DNA of 44,634 nt from the NCBI GenBank assembly GCA_900769845.1, contig CAAGIF010000296.1:1-44634 (forward strand). The letters run 5' to 3'. Within the stretch, counting starts at the first letter, position 1, and each line of letters starts with the position of its first letter. Position numbers and translations under genes: made by a program. The notes under the pieces are model-generated. The model made no database searches, was not told where the DNA came from, and worked only from the letters and a program-made list of their open reading frames with translations. Source of the stretch: an uncultured Oscillospiraceae bacterium (GTDB lineage: Bacteria > Bacillota_A > Clostridia > Oscillospirales > Oscillospiraceae). Of the stretch, positions 23,024 to 38,000 are shown in pieces.

Positions 23024-26000
23024 ATGTTCACGAATTACGGAAAAAGAGCAATCTCATTTCTGCTGGCATTGGTCATGATGATCTCCATGGTACCCGGGCA
23101 GGTATTTGCCGCGGAGACCGGAGAGGAACATGAACACTGCGAAGTGTGCGGACAGCACGAGTGCATCTGCTGCGAAATCTGCGGACAGGCTCAGTGCGTC
23201 TGCGAGGATCCGGATCAGACACCCACTACGGAACCCGCTACCGAGGCTCCTACTGAGGCTCCTACGGAAGCTCCCACGGAAGCTCCCACGGAAGCTCCCA
23301 AGGCTGAGCGGGAGATTCCTGCCCATTGGTCTGAGGAAATGATTGAGATCCAGACCCTGATCGATGAGGATGTTATCGATTACTGGCTGGTATACTACGG
23401 CTTTGAGCTGCCGGATCAGGACAAGTTTGCTCCTATGGTCCGCGCGCAGATCGCCGGAGAAACAGTACCCGCTGAGCTGGCTGCTGAGTGGGAGGTTATT
23501 CGCTCCCAGATCAAAGATGTGGTCGTCAACAAAATGTCTGCAAATGAGCGGGAGAATGCCGGCGATCCCATCCGCACGGTGGATTACCTGATCCAGGTCT
23601 ATTTTGACGAAGGTCTGCTCACCGAAGAACAGGTGAAAGAACTGTACGCATTCAACCCCGTGTTCCTTGATTTTGCGGAATTGATTGACATCTACGGTGT
23701 TGCACCTGTTGCATTAGCATTGTCGGATACTTTAATTGGCTTTACATACAGTAACACTAGTGGAATAAGAGGTTCTTTTTCCGCATCTGCGAATGGAACG
23801 AGCATTACTGGTACTGCAAAGAGTGGACGAACCGGCGGTAATGGTACCGGAACGATTACATTGACAAATAACAGAACATATCCGATTTTACTGGAGTTTT
23901 CGTACACAACTTCTGGCGAAAGCGCTGGTAGAGTTAGTGGTATCAGCGGAGGCAGCTTCTCAAATACGATTGCTGCAGGAGAGTCGATTACCATTAGTGT
24001 GAGTTCGGGTAGCGAATGGGGTCAAAAGTCTTTTGTGCTAACTATATCCAACATTGTTGCCAAGGCTACTGTTGCATTCAATTCTGGAGACAATGGCACC
24101 TATACGATCACCGGTGGCAATCTGAGTAACGCTACTGCACCCACTTCTGATACCAATGTCTGCACCACGCAATACACCGTGACGGCAACTCCCGCAGAGG
24201 GCGGCTATCAGCTGACCGGTTGGTATAACGGTGATACTCTGCTCAGCACAGCGAATCCGTATACATTCTCTATCAGTGATACGCGGTCTATTACTCCCAA
24301 GTTTGAAATTCCCACCTATGTGACCACCTTTAAGGCTCCCGTAGGTACCGGCTCTTACACGGTCAACGGGAATCCCTGGACGGAAGAGTTCAGCGAAACA
24401 GGTGCGTCTTTTACACTGGTGGCCAGCCATGCTCAGGCGCAGATGTTCCTGGGATGGTACGATGGGGAAGACAATTTGCTATCTTCTTCTCTGGTATTTG
24501 ACTATATTGTTTCTGATGACCGCGTTGTTTACCCTAAGTTCCAGGACCGCCCCCGGTACGATATCCATGTCGAGTATGATACCAACGGCGGTTCTGTCAC
24601 CGGCGCCGGCACCGATGTGGGTATTCACGAACTGCCTTCTACCCTGACGGCTTCTGTGAATTCCGGCTATACTTTCCTGGGTTGGACGGATGTCAGTGGT
24701 AAGATCATATCTACCGCTGCCAGCTATACCATCCAGTCTGTTACCGCTGATATGACCCTGAAGGCTGCCTTTGCCAAAAACGATGGCGCCGGCACGCCTT
24801 GGTTCGGCGTGGGCAGCACCACAGACGGCAGTACAGACGGCGGCGGTATAATGGGTACCACATTCTACTGGAAGAAGGTGAATGTGGCCAGCCTGTATGA
24901 CAATCTGACCACCGCTATGGAAAAGGCTGCCAGCGGTCAGGCTGTTGTTTTGATGAACAATGCCACTCTGCCCGCCGGTAACTATACCATTCCTGCGGGA
25001 AAGACTCTGCTGATTCCCTTTGACGCTGCGAATACCCTGTACACCACTACACCGGTCTGCACTACCGGACATTCGGTTCCTGCCATTTATAGAACATTGA
25101 CCCTGGCGGCGGGCGCCAATATCGTGGTTCATGGCGCCATTAGTGTGCCCGCGCCTCAGGTGGCCGGCGGCAACATTGCCGGTGCGCCCAAGGAATCTAC
25201 CGGCCGGATTCACATGCAGCCGGGCAGCAGCATCACCGTCAAGTCCGGCGGTAATCTGTATGCCTGGGGTTTCATTACCGGCACGGGCTTTACTAAGGAT
25301 ACTGTTGCCATTACCGTGGAAGGCGGCGGTACGGTTTACGAGGATTTTCAGACCATGAACTGGCGCGGCGGTACTGCCGGCACCGGCATGATCGGCAACT
25401 CCCAGCGTGTGTTCCCTCTGTCGCAGTACTATGTCCAGAATGTGGAAGTTCCCATGAAGCTGGTGGCCAGCGCTTCCATTAAAGGCTATGTTTCTGTTGC
25501 GGTTACGGGCATTGGTACTGTTGGCACACCGATTGCCTTTGTGGGCTCTGACGGCTTGTTCAATATCAAGTCCGGTTATGTCGTCAAAGATTATGATGAA
25601 ACAACGGACCGGCTGCATCTGGATGCTTATAACTGTGAGATCGATATGCAGAAGATCACAGCCAAGATGGCTATTTATACCATCGATTCCAGCGCCTACG
25701 ATCTGCCCATCAACGGCAATATCACCATGAACATCAATGCGGGCAGTAAAATCACTTTGAAAGAGAGTATTTCTCTGCTGCCCGGTGCCCGGCTGAATGT
25801 TGCTGCCGGCGCGGAATGTACGGTTGCCCAGGGCAAGAATATTTATATTTACGATGCCGCCGATTGGGGCAACTATTCCTATCAGAATGGTACATGGTAT
25901 ACTGGACAGGATGGCAAGGTGTGTCCCGTTATCTATGCTCCCGGCAGAACCGGCCCCATGTTCAATATGAATTCTGATGCCGTTGTTACTATCTCCGGCA

Positions 26001-29000
26001 AGGTGGATGCATCCCTGGGTTATGTGTATGAAACTACATCCGGCGCAGGTGTCTATGGCACCAACGGCGCCATCGTATACGGTCGGGCAGGCAGCCAGGG
26101 TGTTACCTATCAGGCAACTCAGGCAGACACCAGTATTTCCTACCATAAGATCGAAACCAAGTCCGTTCTGCTGAGAAACGGCGACGGTTCCACCCTTAAC
26201 TCTGCCGATTACCCCAACGCCACTTATTTTGAATATGTGGGCGAGGGCGAAACCGGCAAGTGGGTCGTTTCCTGCGGCGCAGAGCATAGTTTCGACAGCA
26301 AGGAGTCCACAATCATCGCACAGGCTCCTGATTGTGAAAATGCTGCTCAGGTCTATGTCCTGTGTGACAACGAGGGCTGCCAGATCCATACCACGGGTAA
26401 GACCGTGACTTCCACCTCCACTGCCGAGGGCTATGGGGCACTGGGGCATGATATCGTGGAAGTGGCGGCTGTAGCCAAGACCTGCTCTGCTGCAGGTAAT
26501 GTGGCACACGCCCGGTGTAAGCGCGAGAACTGCGGCAAGCTCTTTACCGATAAGAGCGCCACTGTGGAGACTACGCTGGATGTGGTTACCATTCCCGCAA
26601 GCCATAACCCCGGCGCTGCCGCTACCTGTACCACGGATCAGACCTGCCAGGACTGCGGTGATATTCTTGTTCAGAAGCTGGGCCATACATATACCAAAGT
26701 ACCCGGCGTTACGGATACCTGTTTGCCGAACTTTGCCGGCTATAAGGAAAGTTTCCTCTGCTCTACATGTAACTTACATCTGTCCGATATGAACGGCACT
26801 GTGATCGGTGACGGCTCTGATGCTGCCTTTGAAGCCTGGAAAACCGGCGATGGCAAGGACGATTCCGCCCAGCACACCCCCAGTGACTGGATGATCGATG
26901 AAAGCACGAGAGTGAATTCTACCTGTACTGTGGCCGGTTCTCATGTGGAGTACAAGATTTGTACCGTTTGCCAGGCGCAGGGTGAGACAGTTGAGGTTGA
27001 GCGCAAGACGGTTACCGATGCTACTCTTGCGCACAGATTTGTTAAGCAGGATGCCGTGGCAGATTCCTGTAAGACAGGCGTCAAGGGCAATCTGGCAAGC
27101 AATTACTGTGAAGCCTGCGAACTGTACTACGATCTGCAGGATGCGCTGATCGGCGATGCCGACGAATGGGAAACCTGGAAGACTGAAGGCGCCGGCGTGG
27201 ATGATTCTGCCGAGCATGTTTCCAACGGAGAAACCGTTGACTGTATCACCAACGAGACCTGTAAGAACTGCGGTGAGATCATCACCCCTATGCTGAACCA
27301 CCCCACCACTGCTACCAGAAACGAAGACCACGAAACTGATGAGAACAAGTACTACATCGTGACCTTCTGTACTGTATGTACCAAGGAGCTGGGCAGAGTG
27401 GAGGTTGATGCCTCTGCGCCCACCGAGCATGTAATTAAGAACCACGACTATGTGGCACCCACCTGCACCGATCCCGGCCGGCAGGCTGGCGCTGAGTGCG
27501 TAGCTGAAAATTGCGCGGCTTGTATAATGCTGGGCAAGCGGTATGTTACCGGTATGGAGGAGATCCCCCCGCTGGGACATACTCTGGAAGATGCCAAGGT
27601 GGATTACACCTGGAATGCCGACTACACGGTATGTACCGCTACCGGCACTTGTTCCCGCGAGAACTGCGGCGAAGCTTACAGTGTAACCACTGAGAATATT
27701 GCCAAGGTCGTAACGGAAGCGACCTGCGAAACCCAGGGCCAGACCGATCTGACCGCTACCTTCGCAGAAGAAACCGGCATTGAGCAGTACAAGGATACCG
27801 TCAATGTTGTAGCTATGCTGGGACATAAATACGGCGATCCGACTTATACTGAGCTGACCGGCGCAGAAACCTGCACGGCTACCCAGATCTGTGAAAATGA
27901 CAAGAATCGCGACCATGTCCGTACCGAGACTGTGAATGTCACGAAGACTGAGGAGCCGGCGACCTGTACCGCTCCCGGTTCCATTACCTACACTGCTCAT
28001 TTCAACCAGAACTGGTTTACAGAGCAGTCCATTACCGTTGACGGCGATCCCGCCACCGGTCACGAGTGGGCTGCGGATGAGAACAGTATTGTCTGGAGCG
28101 CAGACAACACCACCTGCACCGTTACCCTGAAGTGTAACCATGACGGCAGCCACACCAAGACCGGTGTTGTCCTCACCGTGGCGGCAACCGTTGTGATCGA
28201 GGATACCTGTGAGCAGGCCGGTGAGATTCTGTACACTGCAACCCTGCCCGCAGAGGGCTTCGAGGGCGATACCATGCCCATTCCCGTGACCAAGACGGAA
28301 TATCCCGATGTTGTGAAGCATGACTGGGAGACCGCCTACAACTGGGATGGCTACACCAGTTGTACCGCAACCAGAACCTGTAAGGTTGATGGAAGCCATG
28401 TGGAAACGGAAACTGTAAAGGCAACTGCCGGTGAGGATTCCGCTACCTGTACCGCCGGCGGTGTGATCGTCCATACCGCAACCTTTACCGATACCGGATT
28501 CAAGGCACAGACCAAGAATGAGCCCACCGGGGCAAAGGGTCATTCCGTCACTCTTGTGGCAGAGAATTCCCCCACCTGTCAAAAGACCGGTGTGGAAGCC
28601 CACTACAAGTGCGGTGTCTGCGGCGATCTCTTTAGAACTGAGGCGGATGCAGCAAGCAATGTGACTGTGGAGCTGAACGATCTGACCATGCGTGTTACTG
28701 ATCACAAGTATACGACTTATCAGTACAACGAGGACGCAAGCTGCACCAAGGCCGGCACCATGACCGCGGCCTGCGATTATGAATGCGGCAAAAAGAACAC
28801 CATTGCGGATCCTGATCATAAGCAGCTGGACCATGTGTTCACCAACTATGTGTATCAGAATGATGCCACCTGCCAGAAGGCCGGTACGGAAATTGCAGAA
28901 TGTGATACCTGTGATACCAATGCTACCGATAGCCGGGAATCTGCGGATCATCCCCAGATGAGCTGTGAGTATAACGAGGTGGTTCTGCAGGCTGCAACCT

Positions 29001-32000
29001 GTACCGCAACCGGCACCAAGGAGCTCACCTGTAAGAACGGCTGCGGTGAAGTCAAGACCGAGACCATCAAGGCTCTGGGGCATGTCTACAGCCCGGTCGA
29101 GGGTCAGGCAGCTACCTGTTACGCAGAGGGCTGGCAGAACTACTACCAGTGCGCAGGCGACGAAGAAGGCAGAACCTACTGCAACGCTTACTTTGCCAAG
29201 GAAAATGACACTGTTTCCATCGTCCTGGAAAACTGGAAGACCGGCGCAGGTAAGATCGGCAAGGCTGACCACGACTATGAGGTCGTTGTAACGCCTCCCA
29301 CCTGTCTGGACGAGGGCTACACCACCCATACCTGTAAGAATTGCTACGAAGGCAACGACGGCTACAGCTATGTGGATGAGCGCAGGGCTGCCCTGCAGCA
29401 TAAGTATGATACCGGCGTGATTCTGCCCGGTGATGAGCCTACCTGTACCGAAAAGGGTAAAATGACCTTCACTTGCCAGAACGATTGCTGCAATAATACC
29501 TTTGAGGGTTATACCTACACCGAGACCGTGGACGCACTGGGTCATGAGCTGGTTCTTGTCAATGGCAAGGCTGCTACCTGTGATGAAGCCGGTTATAACG
29601 CGTACTACAAGTGCGCTGCTATGACCAGGTCCGGCGAGAGAACCCACTGTGGTTATTACTTCGCAAATGAAGAAGATATCGGCGTGGATGCAAATCCCAT
29701 TGCAACCAACGAAACTGAGCTGACCGAATGGCAGACCAGGCCTGCTGCAGCAAACGGTGGCGCCATTGCCCAGCGTACCTGCGTGGATGCTGACTTCAAC
29801 CACGAGTGCGACTATGACGACTGCGACAAGACCGTGGGCGATCATGAGGATAAGGCACCCAAGGATCACATCTGTGATACCTATGGCGAACAGTGCGCAC
29901 TGGGTCGCATTGGCGGCGAATGCGCCGACAATGACAACGATCAGGGTCACAAGTGTGATTACTGCGGCGAGAAGATCGGCGATCACGCGTTTACCAACGG
30001 TGTCTGTACCTGCGGTTATGTCCAGGACCTGAAGGTCACGATTACCATCGTGGCAGCGGGTACTTCTGACCAGACTCTTCCCGTCGAGTTCATCAAGTAC
30101 GGCAACGGCGGCGCAGACTTCACCAAGATCCTGGATCTGAGCAGCTACGGTGATTGCTACATCATTACCAAGCTGTCCGCAACGGTTAACGGCGAAGCTG
30201 TTGAAAGCACCAAGACGGACAACTCTCTGACGATTGCCAGCGAGCTGCTTACCGGCGACATCCGGATTATTGTCAATGCACAGCAGACTCACGTGCACGA
30301 AAGAACGGAAACCGACAGAACAGAACCCACCTGTCTGGAACCCGGTAAGGAAGTAATCAAACTTTACTGCTCCAAGTGTAAGAAGGTCTATTCTGAAGAA
30401 GAAAAGGTAATTCCCGCTAAGAACCACGATTGGGAGATTTCTTATGTTGATCCCACTTTCGATGCCGATGGCTATACTAAGCACCATTGTAAGAACGACA
30501 GCAGCCATGACTACAATGTTATCGACGAAGGCACCAAGCTGATTGCGGTTGCTATGGTCGGCACCCAGAAATTCCGGACTCTGGATGAAGCCATTGCAGC
30601 TGCCAATGGCAGAGGCGCTATCATCCTGCTGACTAAGGTCGTGGTGGAAGGCACCCAGGTTTGGAATTTGGGCAGAGCCGAGCTGTATATTGCAGATGTC
30701 ACCAATGAGAAAAACGAAAAGACTTACGGTCTGGTCGTCAAGGGCGACCTGACTATCCAGGGCGGTACTTACGTTGCGGAAGGTATGTTCGGCATCGGCG
30801 TTCAGCCCAACGCTAAGCTGACCATCAACGGCGGTAGTTTCGAAGTCTTCGGAGACAACGACTACCTGATTGGTTCCTGGGGTACTACCGTTATCAATGG
30901 CGGTTCCTTCAGCGGTCAGTACAACTGTGTCAACGGCTTTGCCGGCAGCCTGACCATCAATGGCGGTACCTTTGAAACTGCGGATACTGACTACACCGGC
31001 GAGTACGAGTCCGAGGATGTGTGCGCAGCTGATGATGTGGCACAGATCAAGGGCGGTACCTTCTCCAAGTCCGTAGAGTACTATGTGGCGGAAGGCTACT
31101 GCCAAGTCAAGTCCGGAAAGCTTTACGAGGTTGCAGCTCATGAGGCCGGCGAGGCTCAGGAAGAGAACCGCGTTGAAGCAGACTGCGTCAATCCCGGATC
31201 CTACCAGCTGGTTACCAAATGTACCCGCTGCGATGCGGAAATGAGCCGTGAGGACAAGACCATCGATGCACTGGGCCATACCGTTGAAGTAATCTCCGGC
31301 AAGGCTGAATCCTGCACGGAAAATGGCTATAAGGAAGCTTACCACTGCACCGTATGCGACCTGTACTTTGCTACCAGAAGTACTGAAAACGAAAAGGAAC
31401 TGGCAGACGAAATCGGCAATGCGGATGCTCTGACCCTGTGGCAGGCAGAAGGCGGCGACGGCTTCCTGCCTAAGTGGGACCACGACCAACTGACGAAGGT
31501 CGATAAAGATCCCGCAACCTGCGAAGAAACCGGCGTAGAAGAGTACTGGCAGTGCTCCAGATGTTCTGCAGCTTTCGAGGATGAAGAGAAGAATTCCCCC
31601 ATTGCCGATCTGGATGCCTGGAAGGCAGAAGGCGGCGACGGCTACATCAAGGAGCTGGGTCATAACTACACATCCCAGGTCACAACACCTCCCACCTGTG
31701 AGGAGGACGGTGTTCGTACCTACACCTGTCAGAACGATGCCTCCCACACTTATACCGAAGCTGAACCCAAGCTGAATCACAAGTACAAGATCACTTATAC
31801 CTGGAACGAAGCGCTGACAGAATGCGCTGTCTATGTTGAGTGTGAGCACGATGCATTCCATCGCGCAAACTTCAAGGCTATTGTTACTCTGAATGTGGAG
31901 ACTGCGGCTGGTTGTGAGACCGATGGAAGCGGCTACATGCGGGCTACCTTCTCCGACAATCAGATCGCAAACTACGGCGTAGAGACCCAGAAGATGCCTG

Positions 32001-35000
32001 TGACCATTCCTGCAAAGAATCACAGCTTTACCAACTATGTTTCCGATGGTGATGCCACCTGTACCGAGGACGGTCATAAGACTGCTACCTGTGACAATGG
32101 CTGTGGCGCCAAGGATACTGTTGTGGATACCGGCAGCGCCAAGGGCCATAATACGGATCCCGTTGCTCCTGTGGATGCCACCTGTACCAAGACCGGCATC
32201 ATTGCCCACTACCAGTGCAAGGTCTGTCTGGGCAGATTCTATGACGATCAGGGTAAGCAGCCTATTGAAGAGGGTAAGCACATTGCCCCCGCTCTGGAGC
32301 ATGAATATCAGGCGGTTGTCACACCTCCCACCTGTGAGGATGATGGCTATACCACCTACACCTGCTCTCGCGGCGATGACAGCTATGTGGCAGATAAGGT
32401 AGATGCTCTGGGCCATAGCTACACCTCCGAAATTACCACCAAGCCCACTTGTACCGAGAAGGGTGTCGAGACCTTTACCTGTGCAAATGATGCGGCATGT
32501 ACTTACACCAAGGAAGTGCCTGCAACCGGTCATAAGAGCGGCGAGCAGATCTCCGGCAAGATGCCCACTTGTACCGAAAACGGCTGGAAGTATTACTTCC
32601 AGTGCCAGAACTGCAACCTGTACTTTGAGGATGCAGTCTGCACCAGGCAGATCGGTGATGAAGAGGCGTTGGCAGCATGGCAGACCACCGGAAACGGCGC
32701 GCTGGGCGTTCAGAACCACAACTTTACCACTGTTGCCGGTAAGACCCCCGATTGCGACGATGAAGGCTACCTGGCAAGCTACAAGTGTAACGCCTGCGGT
32801 CTGTACTTCTCCGATAAGGAAAACGGCGGCACCCTGATCGGGGACGGCTCCGAGGCAGCCTGGAACGCATGGACCGCGGAAGGCGGCGCGGGCTATATTG
32901 AGCCCAACGGCCATACCCCCGGCGAAGTGAAGACCGAAAATGTGGTCGCTCCCGGATGTGAGACCGAGGGCAGCCATGATGAGGTCACCTACTGTGAGAT
33001 CTGTAAGGTTCCTTACGATACCAAGCATGTGGTGGATGCTGCTACCGGCCACGTGAAGCTTTCCGCAAAATCCGGAAAGGATGCCGACTGTAACAATGCC
33101 GGTTATGAAGCATACTGGCAGTGTGAATGCGGCACCATGTTCAGCGATGCCGAGGGCAAGAATGTAATCACCGACAGAGTTGTGATCCCTGCCAAGGGAC
33201 ACAATATTGTGACGATTCCTGCAGTTCCCTCCACCTGTACAGCAACCGGTCTGACCGATGGTGAGAAGTGTGATGTCTGCGGCTGGGTCAAGAGAACCCC
33301 CACAGAAGTTGCGAAACAGCCCCATGTGCCTTATGTTGACTCCTTTGTGGATTCTACCTGTTCCGAGGTCGGTACGCAGGTAATGAAGTGCAAAAACTGT
33401 GATGAGTACGAGGATATCAAGGAAGTACCGGCTAAGGGTCACAAGGAAGAAACAATCCCCGCAGTGGATCCCACTTGTACACTTCCGGGCGCTACCGCCG
33501 GTGTCAAGTGTCCTGATTGCGGTGAAGTTCTGAAAGCTCCCGAAGCAATCGAGGCAAATGGCCACAGCAATGTAGATGTTGTCACGCCTCCCACCTGTAC
33601 CGCACAGGGCTATACCACCCATACCTGTTCTGTTTGTGGAACAGTGACTAAGGACACCTATGTGGATGAGGCCCCCCATACTGAGGTCACAGACAAGGCT
33701 GTTCCCGCAACTTGTACTACAACCGGTCTGACGGAAGGCAAGCACTGCTCCGTCTGTGGTGCAGAACTTGTGAAACAGCAGGTACTTCCCATTGCGCCTC
33801 ATACTGAGGTCACAGATAAGGCTGTTGCAGCAAGCTGTACTGCAACCGGTCTGACGGAAGGCAAGCACTGCTCTGCCTGTGGTGAAGTGCTGGTGAAGCA
33901 AGAAATCGTTCCCGTAAAGAATCACACTGAGGTTATTGACAAGGCGGTTGCAGCAACCTGTACTGACACCGGCCTAACCGAGGGCAAGCACTGCTCCGTC
34001 TGTAATGCTGTTCTGGTCAAGCAGGAAGAAGTCCCTGCTCTGAATCACGCCGAGGTTATTGACAAAGCTGTTGCACCGACCTGTACGGCAACCGGTCTGA
34101 CGGAAGGCAAGCACTGCTCCAGATGTGATGAAGTATTTATCGCACAGGAAGAAATTCCTGCTCTGAACCACGATATGAGCGAAGTCAGCTGCGCGGCACC
34201 TTCCACCTGCCAGAATGGCTGTGGATACACCGAAGGCGAGGCTCTGCCCCATACCTGGTATGAGGAAGAAGAGATTCCGCCTCTGTGTACAGAACCCGGC
34301 TGGACTGCTGGTAAGCGTTGCTCCGTTTGTGGTGCAACGGAAGGAATCTTCCAGATCGCTGCTTCCGGACACTCCCTGATGTATGTGGATGCCAAGAAGC
34401 CTACCTTCGGCAACCCCGGATGGGAAGCTTATGAGCGCTGCATGAACTGTAACTACACCACCATGGTGGAGATTCCTGCGCTGGCAATTCCCTCTGTCAC
34501 CACCTATGAGCAGTTCATTGAGAGCTTGATCGAGCTGGAGAAGCTCACGGCTGAGTATGTGAAGCTGAATCCCGCAAAGGATCCTCTGGGTCTGATGATC
34601 GAGTACATCCGTACCGGCGTCGACCGTTACAACTCTGGTTCCTGGAACATCATGGCCGGTTACGAAGATCCGGACTACGCAGCATTCATCACAAGACGCG
34701 AAGATGAGATCAATGCTCAGTACGACAAGGTGGAGGATATGATCCAGGTCTCCGCGCTGAAGGATATTCATGAGTTCTATCTCCCCAACGGTGACGGCGT
34801 TGACTTTGGTCACATGTTCGGCACCATGGACATCACCTACCACAACAACTTCAGCGAGAATCACGCTGACGTGGCTGGCTGGGCAGGTGACCTGGTTGAC
34901 CTGCTGACCACTGCAGATCGCCACGATGTCTATTCCAAGGATGAAAACGGCAACTATCCCACCATTGAAGAAATGGCGAAGGAGATCGGTGAGACTTACC

Positions 35001-38000
35001 TGATGCATGACATCGCAGGCGAGGACGATCAGTTCGGTCACAGCGATATGTACGGTGACCTGGACGGCTTCTACCTGATGCAGACGCTGCAGAAGCAGGG
35101 CTATGAAACCGGCGATCTGGCAAAGATCATGCAGGCGTACTTCACCAAGGATCTGACCGACGAAGATCGCGCAGAGTTCTTCCTGAAGAACCGTCTGGAT
35201 GGCGTCAGCACCCGTAACGCAGTTCGCGATGCTGTTTACAGCGAATATGTCAGCAACAAGGTCATCTCCACTCTGGAAGGTACCAGAGACTTCAAGACCG
35301 ACGATGTCTCCCAGATGAGAATTGCCTGCTGCTACGCATTTGCAGATTACTTGTGCAAGCTGGGCGGCGACTACGTGGAAGTACCGGGCAATCAGTACTT
35401 CACCGTGTTTGAGAGTGAATTCTCCAATCTGGCGCCTGGTATCACCCAGGAAATCAAGAAGGCTACTACCGCAGACAACAAGCAGATCGTCTACTACATC
35501 GCAACTGCCGATATCAACAGAGCGGATGTGGATGTCTTCGCAAACTACAACGAGAATGATCCGTCTCTGGGCTGGAAGATGTCCCGCGTTCAGGATCAGG
35601 CTCAGGCCGCGCAGAACAGATACGGCGATCCCAACAGTCCTCAGTACATTGAGAACTACAATGTCATTACCGCCATCAATGCAGACGGCTTCAACATGAG
35701 CACCGGCGAACCCGGCGGTCTGTTGGTCATGCACGGTGTGGAATGGCATGCCATTGACGGCAACGGCTTCTTCGGCATCCGTAAGGATGGCAGAGCTGTG
35801 ATTGGCAACATGGAATACTACCTGCTGAACAAGGATCAGATCGCAGAAGGCGTTGGCGGCTTCGGCACTATGCTGGTCGAGGACGGCAAGATCGCAGTTC
35901 TTCCCACTTCCAACTACTATTCTGACCGCGCATCCCGTACCGCTGTTGGTATCACCAGAAGCGGTAAGGTCGTGTTCATGGTCCTTGATGGCCGTCAGGA
36001 GCCCGTTTCCTGCGGCGGCAGTATGCAGGAAATCGCACAGATCATGCTGGAGGCTGGCTGCTATGTGGCAATCAACCTGGACGGCGGCGGATCCACCACC
36101 TATGTTGCCAAGCCCGAGGGCGAGGATGCACTGAGAGTGGTCAGCAAGCCTTCCGACGGCTTTGCCCGAAGCGTCAGTACTTCTCTGATGATGGTTTCCA
36201 CCGCTCCCAGCTCCACCGCATTTGATCATGCTATGATCGAAAGCAATTACGATTACCTGACCGTCAATTCTGTCATTCAGATGACCGCCAAGGGCGTCAG
36301 CGCCACAGGTAATGTGGCCGAGATTCCTGAGGGTGCCTACTGGGCAGTAGAGGATACTTCCATTGCAACCATCACCGAAGACGGCATCGTTACCGGTGTC
36401 AGCCTGGGTTCTGTGAATGTGAACCTGATGGTTGGGGACAAGGCGATCGGCACCAAGGTCATCCATGTGGTGAATCCTGATACCGTCTACTTCACCAGAG
36501 AAAACATCAACGCGGTCTATGATGCGGCTACCGAGCTGCCCATAAAGGCTCAGTACCAGGGTAAGTCCGTTGCCATCAACCACGGTGATGTAACCTTCAC
36601 ACTCAGCAATGTTGCTGCAGGTACTGTGGAAGGCTTTACCTTCACGGCTAAGGCAGGCTCCGGATTGAAGGTCATTAAGATCACTGCAGCGCTGACTGCA
36701 GATCCTTCCAAGACCGGCTCCATCAGTGTCGCTCTGTACAACCAGGGTGAAATGTCCTTCGACTTTGACATGGCTACCGGCGGTGACCGCCAGCTGGCAT
36801 GGTACCGTCAGGTTTCCAACGCCACAACCAACGACAATTCCATCTATGAGGTAAATAAAGTTGGTGAGCCTATGGTGACCAGCTACACCTTCGCGCTGGA
36901 TATGAGCCAGATCGCAATGCCTGAACAGCTGGAGGATCTGACCTATATGCTGCCTGGCGCAGACGCAGCGGATGCCTCTGCATGGAACTTCCTGCTGCAG
37001 CTGGCAGAACGCGTCAGCGTGTTGACCAATGTTACTGTAACGATGCGCCTCGATAAGAACTTCAACATCGATTACAGCAACATGAAGATCATTTGCGAAT
37101 ACTTTGAAGTGAAGGATCCCGCAAAGGATGTAATCTTCGACGAGAAGGAAAATACGGTGACTCTGCATCTGTACTGGAAGGATCAGACCCAGGCGATCGC
37201 TCCCGAAACTGCAGATCCTCTGTGTATGGTCAGCGGTATTAAGCTGACGCCCAAGGATAATGCGGCATGGGACGCCAAGGATCGACTGATCCCTGTGAAC
37301 TCCGGCGAAATCAGCTATCACATCTTCCTGCGCGCAAACGCGCTGTTTACCTTCGCTTCCAAGGAAGCAAACCAGAAGGAATACGGTCTGATGCCCTTCG
37401 ATAATCCCGATGTCATCATCGGTGGTACCACCGAAAAGGGCGGCAGCTTCCAGAGTGTTTACGCAACCTTCGAAGATACCTACACACTGATCAATGCGGT
37501 CAAGAACGGTTGGGTTGGCGCAGAAGGCGGATACATGTACTATGTAGATGGCGTGCATTACACCGGCATCCAGGAAGTCGATGGCTACTGGTATGACTTC
37601 GGCGAGAACGGTATCTGCATCGGTCAGCAGAAGTACAACGGCCTGTTCGAGAAGGACGGCAAGACCCACTATGCAAGATTCGGCGTTCTGGTTAAGAACG
37701 AATGGATGTCCGTGGGCGGCGACCGCTACCGCTTCGACGGAAACGGCGATGGCCTCCATGGCACCATCAAGATCGACGAGGTTGATCTGAAGTTCGAACA
37801 CGGCAAACTGGTTGGCGGCTACTCCGGCTTCATTACCAAGTCCAATAAGAACACCTACTACTATGTGGACGGCGTTCTGACTCTGGGTTGGTATCTGCTG
37901 GATGGCGCTTGGTATCACTTCGATACCGGTACCGGCGTGATGAACACTGGCACCCATGTTCTGCCCGATGCGGAAGCAAAGTCCAAGGGCGCGTACTATG

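Noticed and set aside
26774..33925. Very long open frame on the strand opposite the giant gene, and a second at 33974-39904
   Set aside because: They lack ribosome sites and recognisable domains. They arise because the plus-strand gene rarely uses the codons whose complements are stops (TTA, CTA, TCA).
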